Source: Nocardia macrotermitis (GTDB taxonomy: Bacteria; Actinomycetota; Actinomycetes; Mycobacteriales; Mycobacteriaceae). Taken from it: a DNA stretch of 64,000 bases. Positions 32,047 through 41,360 of this stretch are shown piece after piece. The notes beneath the pieces are model-generated. The model had not been told where the DNA came from. It worked only from the letters and a program-made list of their open reading frames with translations, and ran no database searches. Numbering within the stretch: position 1 is the stretch's first letter; each line of letters begins with the position of its first letter. Both the position numbers and the translations under genes were made by a program. The stretch is taken from positions 124,001 through 188,000 of the forward strand of contig NZ_WEGK01000011.1 of assembly GCF_009604405.1 (NCBI RefSeq), given 5' to 3'.

Positions 32047-34272
32047 ATGTCCACCGACACCGATCCGGCCCGACGGATTCCGTTCCCCGGCCTCTCGGAC
32101 CTGCTCCGCCACGATCTACCCGCGTCGATCGTGGTTTTCCTTGTCGCACTACCACTTTCGATCGGACTCGCGGTCGCCACGGGTGCGCCCGTGGCGGCCG
32201 GTCTGCTCGGTGCGGTGATCGGCGGTCTGGTCGCCGGGGCGTTCGGCGGTTCGGCATTACAGGTGGGCGGGCCGACCGCCGGGGTGACCGTTGCGGTGGC
32301 CGGGAGTGTTCACCAATTCGGCTGGGCGGTAACCTGTTTCATCACCGCCGGAGCGGGTGTGCTGCTGGTTCTGTTCGGGCTCGGCCGGATCGGGCGGGGT
32401 GCGCTGGCCATCGCGCCGGTCGTCGTGCACGCCATGCTCGCCGGTGTGGGTATCGCGTTGGCGGTGCAGCAGGTGCACGTACTGCTGGGCGGGCAGGCGC
32501 CGGGATCCTCGTGGGAGAGCCTGATTCGACTACCGCAGGCGCTGCACGCGGTGCGCGGTGGTGACCTCGCGGTGGGGCTGGCGATGATCGTGGTCCTGCT
32601 GGGGTGGCGGTTCGCGCCCGCCGCGCTGCGCAGGGTACCCGCGCCGCTGGCGGCCGTGGTCGCGGCGACGCTCGTCGCGCGGCTTGTTCCGGCGGAGGTC
32701 ACCCGAATCTCCTTGCACGGCATGCTGTTCGAGAAGATCACGCTGCCCGCGCTGCCGTCGGGCGGTTGGGGTTCGGTACTGCTGACGATGCTCACCATCG
32801 CGGTGATCGCGGGTTCGGAAACGGTACTGTCCACGGTCGCGGCGACCCGGTTGCGCCCCGGTCTGCGATGCGATCCCGACCGTGAGTTGATCGGTCAGGG
32901 ATTGGCCACCGTCACTTCGGGTCTGCTGGGCGGATTGCCGGTCGCGGCGGTGATGGTGCGCGGCAGCACCAATGTGCGGGCGGGGGCGCGCACGCGGGCC
33001 TCGGCGATGCTCAGCGGCGTGTGGGTGCTGCTGTTCGCGGTGGCGTTCGTCGATGTGGTGCAACAGATTCCGATGGCGGCGCTGGCCGGGCTGCTCATCG
33101 TCATCGGTCTGGGCCTGGTGCGACCGGCGCACATCCGATTGGCCCGGCGCAGTGGCGATCTGATCGTCTACGCGGTCACCGTGCTGGTGGTCGTGTTCTG
33201 GAATCTGGTGCCGGGCATGCTGATCGGGCTCGCGCTGGCGTTCGGGCTGCTGCTGTGGCGGGTGTCCCGGGTGATCGTGACGGCCGAACCCGTGGCCGGA
33301 TCCGCGCGGTGGCTGGTCACCGTCGACGGCGCGTGCACCTTCCTCGCGCTGCCGCGGCTGATCGCCGCACTCGATCGGGTGCCGGAGCGGGCGCCGGTCA
33401 CCGTGGAGATGACCGTCGACTTCCTCGACCACGCCGCCGCCGAGGCCCTGCACGGCTGGGCCGCCGAACACGAGAACTCGGGCGGGACAGTCGAATTCGT
33501 GGAGGTCGGTGCTGCCCGGATCGAGGATCTGGCCGCCGGTCCGCCCGCGCGCGGACAGGCCCGTCGCATGCTGGACGAGATGCTGGGCCCGTGGCGTCCG
33601 GGTGCGCCGCGCGATCCGATCGCCGCCGGAATCACCGCCTACCATCGCGGTCACGCGCACGTGATGCGGCCGCACCTGGGCGCGCTGCGCGATCGGCAGA
33701 ACCCGGACGCGCTGTTCGTCACCTGTTCGGATTCGCGCCTGGTGCCCAACGTCTTCACCAGCAGCGGTCCCGGTGATCTTTTCACGGTGCGCAATATCGG
33801 CAACCTCGTTCCCAGCGCCGGGGACAGCTCGGTGGAGGCCGCTATCGTGTACGCACTGGATGTTCTCGGAGTCCGGTCGGTGGTGGTGTGCGGCCATTCC
33901 GGTTGTGGCGCAATGGATGCGCTGTACCACGAACGGACCACGGGCTCCGGGCTGGACGACTGGCTGGCGCACGGGCGCGGCACGCTGGAGCGGTTCCGGC
34001 GCGGACATCCGGTCGCGGAATCCGCCGCCGCGGCGGGCTTCGGGGAGATCGATCGGCTGGGCATGGTGAACGTCGCGGTACAACTGGAAACCCTTGCGCG
34101 ACATGACCGTGTCGCGCGGGCGGTCGCCGAGCGCGGCCTGGTGCTGTCCGGACTGTTCTTCGACATCGCCACCGCCCGGGTGCTCGAGATCACCACCGAC
34201 GGTATTGCCGAATTCGCTGATGTCGCAAGTGGTGTCACCGCCGGTTCGCGGGAATCGGTTGTGGCGCGCTAG
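32047..34272 (+). CDS. SulP transporter fused to beta-carbonic anhydrase
   Basis: 741 residues. Residues about 20-390 form the SulP/SLC26 transmembrane core (LPASIVVFLVALPLSIGLAV, AVIGGLVAGAFGGSALQVGG). A STAS-like domain of about 90 residues follows (FLALPRLIAALDRVPERAPV, MTVDFLDHAAAEALHGWAAE). Residues about 520-741 are a beta-class carbonic anhydrase with zinc ligands Cys560 (CSDSR), His617 and Cys620 (HSGCG). Such fusions are thought to import bicarbonate or exchange anions while the enzyme interconverts CO2 and bicarbonate at the membrane. It is followed by a paralogue of the same architecture 214 bp downstream. Confidence 0.92.
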   Translation: MSTDTDPARRIPFPGLSDLLRHDLPASIVVFLVALPLSIGLAVATGAPVAAGLLGAVIGGLVAGAFGGSALQVGGPTAGVTVAVAGSVHQFGWAVTCFITAGAGVLLVLFGLGRIGRGALAIAPVVVHAMLAGVGIALAVQQVHVLLGGQAPGSSWESLIRLPQALHAVRGGDLAVGLAMIVVLLGWRFAPAALRRVPAPLAAVVAATLVARLVPAEVTRISLHGMLFEKITLPALPSGGWGSVLLTMLTIAVIAGSETVLSTVAATRLRPGLRCDPDRELIGQGLATVTSGLLGGLPVAAVMVRGSTNVRAGARTRASAMLSGVWVLLFAVAFVDVVQQIPMAALAGLLIVIGLGLVRPAHIRLARRSGDLIVYAVTVLVVVFWNLVPGMLIGLALAFGLLLWRVSRVIVTAEPVAGSARWLVTVDGACTFLALPRLIAALDRVPERAPVTVEMTVDFLDHAAAEALHGWAAEHENSGGTVEFVEVGAARIEDLAAGPPARGQARRMLDEMLGPWRPGAPRDPIAAGITAYHRGHAHVMRPHLGALRDRQNPDALFVTCSDSRLVPNVFTSSGPGDLFTVRNIGNLVPSAGDSSVEAAIVYALDVLGVRSVVVCGHSGCGAMDALYHERTTGSGLDDWLAHGRGTLERFRRGHPVAESAAAAGFGEIDRLGMVNVAVQLETLARHDRVARAVAERGLVLSGLFFDIATARVLEITTDGIAEFADVASGVTAGSRESVVAR

Positions 34273-34486
34273 ATCTCGGATGAGCCGTGCGTCCGTTCGG
34301 GACGAGTTCACCGGTTCTGGCACGGAGTTAACATGCTGGAATTATTTTTCTCAGCCTTTACTAAGACTTTACGAATAGTCTGGCCCGAGCTTCCGGCGAT
34401 CTGCCGACAACGCTGTCGCAGGAGTCCGTCGGTATGCCCGGAGAACTTGCCCCTGGTGAAGAACATGCCCCTGATGAAGGAGAATG
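34273..34486. promoter_or_regulatory. Promoter region of the second SulP-carbonic anhydrase gene
   Basis: An AT-rich gap with AGACT-TTACGAAT-AGTCT (34364-34381), a short inverted repeat that includes the CTTTACGA shared with 31895. It implies that the second transporter has its own promoter. Confidence 0.45.
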
Positions 34487-36721
34487 ATGTCCACCACCCT
34501 CGACACGTCCCCACGATCGTCCGCACCGCCCGGACCCTCGCGCTCTGAGCGCCGCAATACCCTGCTTCGTCACGATCTACCCGCGTCCATCGTGGTTTTC
34601 CTTGTCGCCCTGCCTCTTTCGCTCGGCATCGCGGTGGCCTCCGGTGCGCCCATCGCGGCCGGGCTGATCGCCGCCGTGATCGGCGGCCTGGTCGCCGGTA
34701 CGCTCGGCGGCTCCCGATTGCAGGTCAGCGGCCCGGCCGCGGGCCTGACCGTGGTGGTGGCCGGGAGTATCAGCCAATTCGGCTGGAAGACCACGTGTTT
34801 CATCACGCTGGCGGCCGGTCTGCTACAGATAGTGTTCGGCCTCAGCCGAATCGCGCGCGCCGCGCTGGCCATCGCGCCGGTGGTGGTGCACGCGATGCTG
34901 GCCGGTATCGGTATCACCATCGCGTTGCAGCAGGTGCACGTGCTGCTCGGCGGCGCCTCGCACAGCACCGCGGGCGAGAATCTGCGTGAACTACCCGGTC
35001 AGCTGCTGCACCTGCACGGCGACGATTTCGTCGTCGGCGCGATCGTGATCGCGATCATGGTGGCCTGGCGCTGGGTGCCGCAGCGGGTCCGGATCATCCC
35101 TGGACCGCTGGTCGCCGTCGTCGCGGGAACCGTACTGTCCCTTGTGCTTCCGGGGAATCCCGCGCGACTGGCGATCAACGGCTCGCTGTTCGACGCGATC
35201 GGGCTGCCGCAGCTGCCGCACGGCAGCTGGGGTGCGATAGCGATGATGGTGCTGACCTTCGCGCTGATCGCGAGCGTCGAGAGCCTGCTCTCGGCGGTGG
35301 CCGTGGACAAGATGCACACCGGCCCGCGCACCGACTTCGACCGCGAGATGATCGGTCAGGGCAGCGCCAACTTCCTCTCGGGTCTGCTGGGCGGCCTGCC
35401 GGTCACCGGCGTCATCGTGCGCAGCGCCACCAACGTGCAGGCCGGCGCCCGCACCCGGGCCTCGGCGATCCTGCACGGCGTCTGGGTGCTGGTGTTCGCG
35501 GTACTGCTGGTCAGCGTGGTCGAGCAGATTCCGAAATCGGTGCTGGCCGGACTGCTCATCGTGGTCGGTGTGCAGCTGGTGAAGGTCGGGCACATCCGGC
35601 TCGCGCGGCGCACCGGCGATCTGGCCGTGTACGTGGTGACGGTGCTGGCGGTGGTGTTCGAGAACCTGCTCGAGGGTGTGCTGATCGGACTCGTGCTGGC
35701 CTTCGCGCTGCTGCTGTGGCGCGTGGTGCGAGTGAGCGTGCACGCCGCGCCGCTCGGCGACTCCGGCCGCTGGCTGGTCGGCATCGACGGCACCTGCACC
35801 TTCCTGGCGCTGCCCAAACTGACCTCGACGCTGGCGAAGGTGCCCGAGGGGTCGGAGGTCATCGTCGAAATGAGCGTGGACTTCCTGGATCACGCCGCGT
35901 GCGAAGCCCTGCAGGACTGGGCCCGTCAGCACGAGAACAACGGCGGCACGGTCGAATTCGCCGAAATGGGCACCGCGCGGATGGCGCACGTGCTGGACGG
36001 GCCGCCGCGCCGGGGCAAGGCGCGCGGACCGCTGGAGGAGGTGCTCTCGCCGTGGCGTGACCGCGGTGCGCACGCCATCACCGCGGGGGTGGCGGCCTAC
36101 CACCGCGCCCACGCCCACGTGGTGCGGCCACACCTGGACGAGCTGCGCGACGGGCAGGATCCCGACTCGCTGTTCCTGACCTGCTCCGATTCCCGCATCG
36201 TGCCGAACGTGATCACACACAGCGGTCCGGGCGATCTGTTCACCGTCCGCAATGTCGGCAATCTGATCCCGCCGAACCGCGCGGACAACTCCACCGAGGC
36301 CGCCCTGGAATTCGCGGTGGACAAACTCGGCGTGCGGACCGTGGTGGTGTGCGGGCATTCCAGCTGCGGCGCGATGCAGGCGCTGCTGGCGGAGTCCGAG
36401 ACGACGCCCGGCACCGGCCTGGGCGACTGGCTGGCGCACGCGCATCCGAGCCTGGATCGCTACCGTGCCGGACATCCGGTCGCGGTCGCCGCGGCCGAGG
36501 CCGGATACGACGAGACCGCCCAGCTCAGCATGGTGAACGTCGCGGTGCAGCTGGAAACCCTCGCCGCGCACCCGCTCGTGCGTCGCGCGGTGCGCGAGCG
36601 CGGCCTGGTGGTGTCGGGCCTGTACTTCGACATCGCCACCGCCCGGGTCCTGTCGGTGACCACCACCGGAATCTCCGAGATCGCCGATACCGATCGCGCC
36701 GCGATCGTCGGCCAGGACTGA
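34487..36721 (+). CDS. SulP transporter fused to beta-carbonic anhydrase, second copy
   Basis: 744 residues from the ATG at 34487; AAGGAG sits 5 bp ahead of it, while the preceding ATG at 34484 is too close. The architecture is the same as the 32047 protein: SulP membrane core, STAS-like segment (FLALPKLTSTLAKVPEGSEV, MSVDFLDHAACEALQDWARQ) and carbonic anhydrase with Cys566, His624 and Cys627. The SulP core is close to the first copy throughout, and a 38-base stretch near the start is identical but for one base. Keeping two complete copies suggests different substrates, affinities or conditions of expression. Confidence 0.92.
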   Translation: MSTTLDTSPRSSAPPGPSRSERRNTLLRHDLPASIVVFLVALPLSLGIAVASGAPIAAGLIAAVIGGLVAGTLGGSRLQVSGPAAGLTVVVAGSISQFGWKTTCFITLAAGLLQIVFGLSRIARAALAIAPVVVHAMLAGIGITIALQQVHVLLGGASHSTAGENLRELPGQLLHLHGDDFVVGAIVIAIMVAWRWVPQRVRIIPGPLVAVVAGTVLSLVLPGNPARLAINGSLFDAIGLPQLPHGSWGAIAMMVLTFALIASVESLLSAVAVDKMHTGPRTDFDREMIGQGSANFLSGLLGGLPVTGVIVRSATNVQAGARTRASAILHGVWVLVFAVLLVSVVEQIPKSVLAGLLIVVGVQLVKVGHIRLARRTGDLAVYVVTVLAVVFENLLEGVLIGLVLAFALLLWRVVRVSVHAAPLGDSGRWLVGIDGTCTFLALPKLTSTLAKVPEGSEVIVEMSVDFLDHAACEALQDWARQHENNGGTVEFAEMGTARMAHVLDGPPRRGKARGPLEEVLSPWRDRGAHAITAGVAAYHRAHAHVVRPHLDELRDGQDPDSLFLTCSDSRIVPNVITHSGPGDLFTVRNVGNLIPPNRADNSTEAALEFAVDKLGVRTVVVCGHSSCGAMQALLAESETTPGTGLGDWLAHAHPSLDRYRAGHPVAVAAAEAGYDETAQLSMVNVAVQLETLAAHPLVRRAVRERGLVVSGLYFDIATARVLSVTTTGISEIADTDRAAIVGQD

Positions 36722-36822
36722 GTTCCGGTATATCGGGTCGGGTTGTGTCGCAGCAGGATTCGCGGCACGCCCCACCCGTTCCATGCCCCCGGAGTTCGCT
36801 GCAGAGTTCACCGGGTGACGTT

Positions 36823-36863
36823 CGCCCCGACCTCCGCCAGACCACCTCGCGGCTGTCGGGGCG
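36823..36863 (+). terminator. Hairpin terminator after the SulP pair
   Basis: CGCCCCGAC (36823-36831) pairs with GTCGGGGCG (36855-36863). The remaining bases of the 398-bp gap to 37119 show no gene and no IdeR-like iron box that I can see. Confidence 0.5.
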
Positions 36864-37119
36864 GCGTCGTGTGATCGGTAATGGCGGGCGGATCGATACC
36901 GGTATCGGGCGGCGTCACGTCCGGTGTGCGTGCGGCGCGCGGGTGAGCGTGCCTGCGGGAGAGGGCGTGTCGCGGGGCCTAGGCTGGGCGAGGTCCTGCG
37001 CTCGTCTGTGCGCGCATCCCGGACCCGTGGCCCGGCCCCGGCGGATTCTCATCGACCTCGGCTCGCGGGCGTGCCAGGCTGGTAGTGCAAACAATTCGGT
37101 GGATCGGAGTCGAACGGAC

Positions 37120-37848
37120 ATGGTTGCGGTTTCGGTGGGGACAGTGGTGCCCGGCGTCGTGCTGACGCGCCCGGAATGGCTGGCGGAGCGGATCTCGGAT
37201 ATGGGGATCTCCTGGGGGACCGGCGATACGCGGGTCTCCGGGACGCTGTGGTGGTGCATGGCCGCGTCCTCGGTGATCGATCCCGTCGTGGTGGCGGCCG
37301 TGGCCGGGCGGCCCGGACCGGACACGGTGCTGGAACATCTGCGGTGCGAGATCCGTCCGGACGGCGGCGTGGAGCGGGTGTTCGCCGACGCCGCGGCGGT
37401 CGGTGACGGTAGGCCCCACGTGCACGATGTCGAGCAACCGGATGATGCCGGTGCACGGCATTGCACTGAAAGCTGTTGTGCTGGAATCGATTCCGACAAC
37501 GCCGACAGCTCGGCAGTGCATCTGCGCGAGACACTCGCGCGGATCATCCCCGTCGTCGCCGAGGTCTCCGGCGCGAGCGTGGCCTCGCTGTGGGCGATCG
37601 TCGCCGACGCCATCGGCAACCGGGCCATCGACGCGGGCGACGCCGAGGCCGGGGCCCGGCTGGCGCGGCAGGTCGCGGGACGACTGCCGGTGCCGCGCTT
37701 CGCCGATATCGGCGCACGCACGTTCGTCCGGCGGATCTCCTGCTGCCTGGTGTTCGAGGTGCCCAACTGCCAGATGTGCACCAGTTGCCCGAAGCGGCCC
37801 GCCGCCGAGCGACAGGAACTACTGAGCGCCTTGACCGCCGGAGGCTGA
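37120..37848 (+). CDS. FhuF-like (2Fe-2S) protein
   Basis: This 242-residue protein ends with RRISCCLVFEVPNCQMCTSC, which contains the Cys-Cys-x10-Cys-x2-Cys pattern that binds the [2Fe-2S] cluster of FhuF-type siderophore-iron reductases. The N-terminal region (PEWLAERISDMGISWGTGDT) also fits this group. Such proteins reduce ferric siderophores in the cytoplasm to release iron. No siderophore genes are near. The ATG at 37120 follows a distant GGAG. The frame is open far upstream, but those residues are not protein-like. Confidence 0.78.
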   Translation: MVAVSVGTVVPGVVLTRPEWLAERISDMGISWGTGDTRVSGTLWWCMAASSVIDPVVVAAVAGRPGPDTVLEHLRCEIRPDGGVERVFADAAAVGDGRPHVHDVEQPDDAGARHCTESCCAGIDSDNADSSAVHLRETLARIIPVVAEVSGASVASLWAIVADAIGNRAIDAGDAEAGARLARQVAGRLPVPRFADIGARTFVRRISCCLVFEVPNCQMCTSCPKRPAAERQELLSALTAGG

Positions 37849-38010
37849 GGCCGAGTCCGTCCACGCGATCCGGCGCTCGACGCCGGTCCATCGGCGCGGG
37901 TGCGGCGGGCTCCCGATAGCATGGTCGCGCCGGGCCGCATCCGCGTACCGGCTGGACCCAGGTCCACTCGGGGAATTCCCCGCAACCGACATCACAAGGA
38001 GAGCGCAGCC

Positions 38011-40068
38011 GTGACCATCTCAGCCCGCATAACCCCAGCCGCCCTCGTTCGGGTGCCGGCCGGGACGACGGCGGGCGCCGCGGTGCGTGAGGCGGGTCTG
38101 CCGACGAAGGGCCCCGACACCGTCGTGGTCGTGCGCGACCCGGAGGGCAACCTCAAGGATCTGTCCTGGACCCCCGACGAGGACGTCGAGGTCGAGCCCG
38201 TCGCCGCCGACACCGAGGACGGCCGCAGCGTCATCCGGCATTCGGCCGCCCACGTGCTGGCCCAGGCCGTGCAGCAGGAGTTCCCCGACGCCAAGCTCGG
38301 CATCGGCCCGCCGATCAAGGACGGCTTCTACTACGACTTCCAGGTCGATCGTCCCTTCACCCCCGAGGATCTGGCCAAGCTGGAATCCCGGATGAAGAAG
38401 ATCGTCAAAGGCGCGCAACGCTTTTCGCGGCGCGTGGTGGAGGTCGAGGACGCGCGCGTCGAACTCGCGGGCGAGCCGTTCAAGCTGGAACTGATCAGCG
38501 ACAAGTCCGGGATCGACGATCCGGAGGTCATGGAGGTCGGCGGCAAGGAGCTGACCATCTACGACAACCTGGATCCGCGCAGCGGCGAGAAGGTGTGGGG
38601 GGATCTGTGCCGGGGGCCGCACATTCCGACCACCAAGTTCATTCCCGCGTTCAAGCTGACCCGGAGTTCGGCGGCGTATTGGCGGGGTGATCAGTCGCGC
38701 GAGGGTTTGCAGCGTGTGTACGGCACCGCCTGGGAGTCGCAGGAGGCGCTGGACGCGTACATGACCATGCTCGAGGAAGCCGAGCGACGCGACCACCGCA
38801 AACTGGGCCTCGAACTGGATCTGTTCTCCTTCCCGGACGAACTGGGTTCGGGCCTGCCGGTGTTCCACCCCAAGGGCGGCATCATCCGCAAGGAGATGGA
38901 GGACTACTCGCGGCAGCGGCACGTCGAGGGTGGTTACGAGTTCGTCACCACTCCGCACCTGACCAAGGCGCATCTGTTCGAGACCTCCAAGCACCTCGAG
39001 TGGTACGCCGACGGCATGTTCCCCCCCATGCACCTGGACGCGGAGTACAACGAGGACGGCACCGTTCGTAAGCCGGGCCAGGACTACTACGTCAAGCCGA
39101 TGAACTGCCCGATGCACAACCTGATCTACCGGTCGCGTGGCCGGTCGTACCGGGAGTTGCCGCTGCGGCTGTTCGAATTCGGTTCGGTCTATCGGTACGA
39201 GAAGTCCGGTGTCGTGCACGGCCTGACCCGCGCCCGCGGTTTCGCCCAGGACGATTCGCACATCTACTGCACCCAGGAACAGGTGCAGGAGGAATTGACC
39301 ACGATCCTGCACTTCGTGCTCGATCTGCTCAAGGACTACGGTCTCGACGACTTCTACCTCGAACTGTCGACCAAGGACCCGAAGAAGTATGTGGGTTCGG
39401 ACGACGTGTGGGAGGAAGCCACCGAGACGCTGCGCAAGGTCGCCGAGTCCTCCGGACTGGATCTGGTGCCGGATCCGGGTGGGGCCGCGTTCTACGGTCC
39501 GAAGATCTCGGTGCAGGCCAAGGATGCGCTCGGGCGCACCTGGCAGTTGTCGACCATCCAGCTCGACTTCTTCGAGCCGGAACTGTTCGAACTCGAGTAC
39601 ACCGCGTCCGACGGCACCAAGAAGCGTCCGGTGATGATCCACCGCGCGCTGTTCGGCTCGATCGAACGCTTCTTCGGCGTGCTGACCGAGCACTACGCCG
39701 GCGCCTTCCCGGTCTGGTTGGCCCCGGTGCAGGTGGTCGGCATACCGGTCGCGGATGCTTTCGTGCCGCATCTGGAAAAGGTTGTCGCACAACTGCGTTC
39801 GAGCGGCGTACGGGCTCAGGTCGACCAGAGCGACGACCGCATGCAGAAGAAGATCTTCAACCACACCGCCCAGAAGGTCCCGTTCATGCTGCTGGCCGGC
39901 GCCCGCGACGTGGAGGCCGACGCGGTGAGCTTCCGCTTCCGCGACGGCACCCAGGTCAACGGCGTCCCGGTGGCCGACGCGGTCGCCACCGTCGTGGACT
40001 GGATCGAACGCCGGGAGAACACCTCACCCACCGCGGACGGCTTCGAGATCCGCACCGGCCGGGCGTGA
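38011..40068 (+). CDS. thrS: Threonyl-tRNA synthetase
   Basis: This 685-residue enzyme has the normal domains: TGS (residues 1-70), the editing domain with IRHSAAHVLAQAVQQEF (HxxxH), the class II core (VKPMNCPMHNLIYRSRGRSY, LTRARGFAQDDSHIYCTQEQ, and the DALGRTWQLSTIQLDFFEP segment) and the anticodon-binding domain (APVQVVGIPVADAFVPHLEK). The GTG start follows AAGGAG by 9 bp. It heads an operon with the HIT, pgsA, patA, pimA and Nudix genes, the same order as Rv2614c-Rv2609c in M. tuberculosis. The stop overlaps the next start (GTGA). Confidence 0.97.
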   Translation: MTISARITPAALVRVPAGTTAGAAVREAGLPTKGPDTVVVVRDPEGNLKDLSWTPDEDVEVEPVAADTEDGRSVIRHSAAHVLAQAVQQEFPDAKLGIGPPIKDGFYYDFQVDRPFTPEDLAKLESRMKKIVKGAQRFSRRVVEVEDARVELAGEPFKLELISDKSGIDDPEVMEVGGKELTIYDNLDPRSGEKVWGDLCRGPHIPTTKFIPAFKLTRSSAAYWRGDQSREGLQRVYGTAWESQEALDAYMTMLEEAERRDHRKLGLELDLFSFPDELGSGLPVFHPKGGIIRKEMEDYSRQRHVEGGYEFVTTPHLTKAHLFETSKHLEWYADGMFPPMHLDAEYNEDGTVRKPGQDYYVKPMNCPMHNLIYRSRGRSYRELPLRLFEFGSVYRYEKSGVVHGLTRARGFAQDDSHIYCTQEQVQEELTTILHFVLDLLKDYGLDDFYLELSTKDPKKYVGSDDVWEEATETLRKVAESSGLDLVPDPGGAAFYGPKISVQAKDALGRTWQLSTIQLDFFEPELFELEYTASDGTKKRPVMIHRALFGSIERFFGVLTEHYAGAFPVWLAPVQVVGIPVADAFVPHLEKVVAQLRSSGVRAQVDQSDDRMQKKIFNHTAQKVPFMLLAGARDVEADAVSFRFRDGTQVNGVPVADAVATVVDWIERRENTSPTADGFEIRTGRA

Positions 40069-40658
40069 CGGATTCGACCATGGACGCGGAACAGATCGTG
40101 GATACCGGCGCGGGTGACCCGGACCGGCTGCAGAGGTTGTGGACGCCGTACCGGATGTCCTACATCACCGGTGCCGTCGACGACCGCAAGGCCCGGGCGC
40201 GGGAGACCGAACCGGGCGAGCCGAAGGCGCCCGGACATCCGTTCATCGAGATCCCCAAGATGTCCGATGAGGACGGTCTGGTCATCGCCCGTGGGGAATG
40301 GGTTTACGCGGTGTTGAACCTGTATCCCTACAATCCCGGGCACATGATGGTCGTGCCGTATCGGCGGGTGGCCGACCTCGAGGCGCTCACCCTCGAGGAG
40401 AGCACCGAGCTGATGGCCTTCACACAGCAGGCGATCCGGGTGATGAAGAAGGTGTCCCGGCCCGAAGGGTTCAATGTCGGGCTGAATCTGGGTGGTGTCG
40501 CGGGCGGGTCGCTCGCGGACCACCTGCATCAGCACATCGTGCCCCGCTGGGGTGGGGACGCCAATTTCATCACCGTCGTCGGCGGGGTGAAGGTGATGCC
40601 GCAGTTGTTGCGGGAGACCCGGGCCCTGCTGGCGGGCGCATGGAAGGAAGACTCGTAG
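40065..40658 (+). CDS. HIT-family AP4A phosphorylase/hydrolase
   Basis: 197 residues from the GTG overlapping the thrS stop; an ATG at 40080 is an alternative. The histidine triad is HLHQHIVPRW, and LNLYPYNPGHMMVVPYRRVA and FNVGLNLGGVAGGSLADHLH are typical. The M. tuberculosis orthologue in the same place, Rv2613c, is a diadenosine tetraphosphate phosphorylase. AP4A is a by-product of aminoacyl-tRNA synthetases, which makes the coupling to thrS sensible. Confidence 0.93.
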   Translation: MTDSTMDAEQIVDTGAGDPDRLQRLWTPYRMSYITGAVDDRKARARETEPGEPKAPGHPFIEIPKMSDEDGLVIARGEWVYAVLNLYPYNPGHMMVVPYRRVADLEALTLEESTELMAFTQQAIRVMKKVSRPEGFNVGLNLGGVAGGSLADHLHQHIVPRWGGDANFITVVGGVKVMPQLLRETRALLAGAWKEDS

Positions 40659-40659
40659 C

Positions 40660-41352
40660 GTGCTGAGCTTCTTCGGACGTGAGACATTCGCCAAAGCGAC
40701 CGCGCCGCTGGGCAAAGCGCTGGTGAGTACCGGGCTCACGCCCGATGCCATGACGGTGATCGGCACCGCGGCCTCGATCATCGCCGCGGTGACGCTCTTC
40801 CCGACCGATCACCTGTTCTGGGGAACGATGGTGATCTGGCTGTTCGTCATGTTCGACATGCTGGACGGCGCGATGGCGCGCGCGCGCGGCGGCGGCACGA
40901 AATACGGTGCGGTACTGGACGCCTCGTGTGACCGGGTGGCCGACGGGGCGATCTTCGGCGCGCTGGCCTGGTGGGCGGTGTACAACCAGCACAGTAGGCA
41001 GCTGTTCGGCGCGGCGCTGGTGGTGCTGGTGACCTCGCAGGTCATCTCGTATGTGAAGGCGCGCGCGGAGGCCAGCGGCCTGACCGCCGACGGTGGTCTC
41101 ATCGAGCGTCCGGACCGGCTGGTGATCGTGCTGGTCGGCGCCGGATTCACCGGTATCGGACAGTATTTCGGCATCGGCTGGCTGGTCTACGCGGTGTATG
41201 TCGCGATGTACATACTGGCGGTGCTGAGCGTGGTGACGGTGTTCCAGCGGGCGCTGGCGGTGCGCAATTCCGCGGGTGCGCGGGATCTGCTGGTGTCCAA
41301 GGGATCCGGTGGCGCCCAGCCCGGCGGGGCCGATCCCGGCCCGACGAAATAG
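40660..41352 (+). CDS. pgsA: Phosphatidylinositol phosphate synthase
   Basis: This 230-residue membrane enzyme has the CDP-alcohol phosphatidyltransferase signature DGAMARARGGGTKYGAVLD plus CDRVAD (pattern DGxxAR-x8-G-x3-D-x3-D). About six hydrophobic helices surround it. It joins CDP-diacylglycerol to inositol 1-phosphate to make phosphatidylinositol phosphate, the first lipid on the route to PIM, LM and LAM. The GTG start comes directly after the HIT gene stop with GGAAGG ahead. Position before patA and pimA supports the function (PgsA1/PIS). Confidence 0.93.
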   Translation: MLSFFGRETFAKATAPLGKALVSTGLTPDAMTVIGTAASIIAAVTLFPTDHLFWGTMVIWLFVMFDMLDGAMARARGGGTKYGAVLDASCDRVADGAIFGALAWWAVYNQHSRQLFGAALVVLVTSQVISYVKARAEASGLTADGGLIERPDRLVIVLVGAGFTGIGQYFGIGWLVYAVYVAMYILAVLSVVTVFQRALAVRNSAGARDLLVSKGSGGAQPGGADPGPTK

Positions 41353-41360
41353 GGGGCCGC

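Noticed and set aside
36722..37119. IdeR-type iron box before the FhuF-like gene
   Set aside because: I looked for the TTAGGTTAG-type palindrome and found none; only a terminator-like hairpin is clear.
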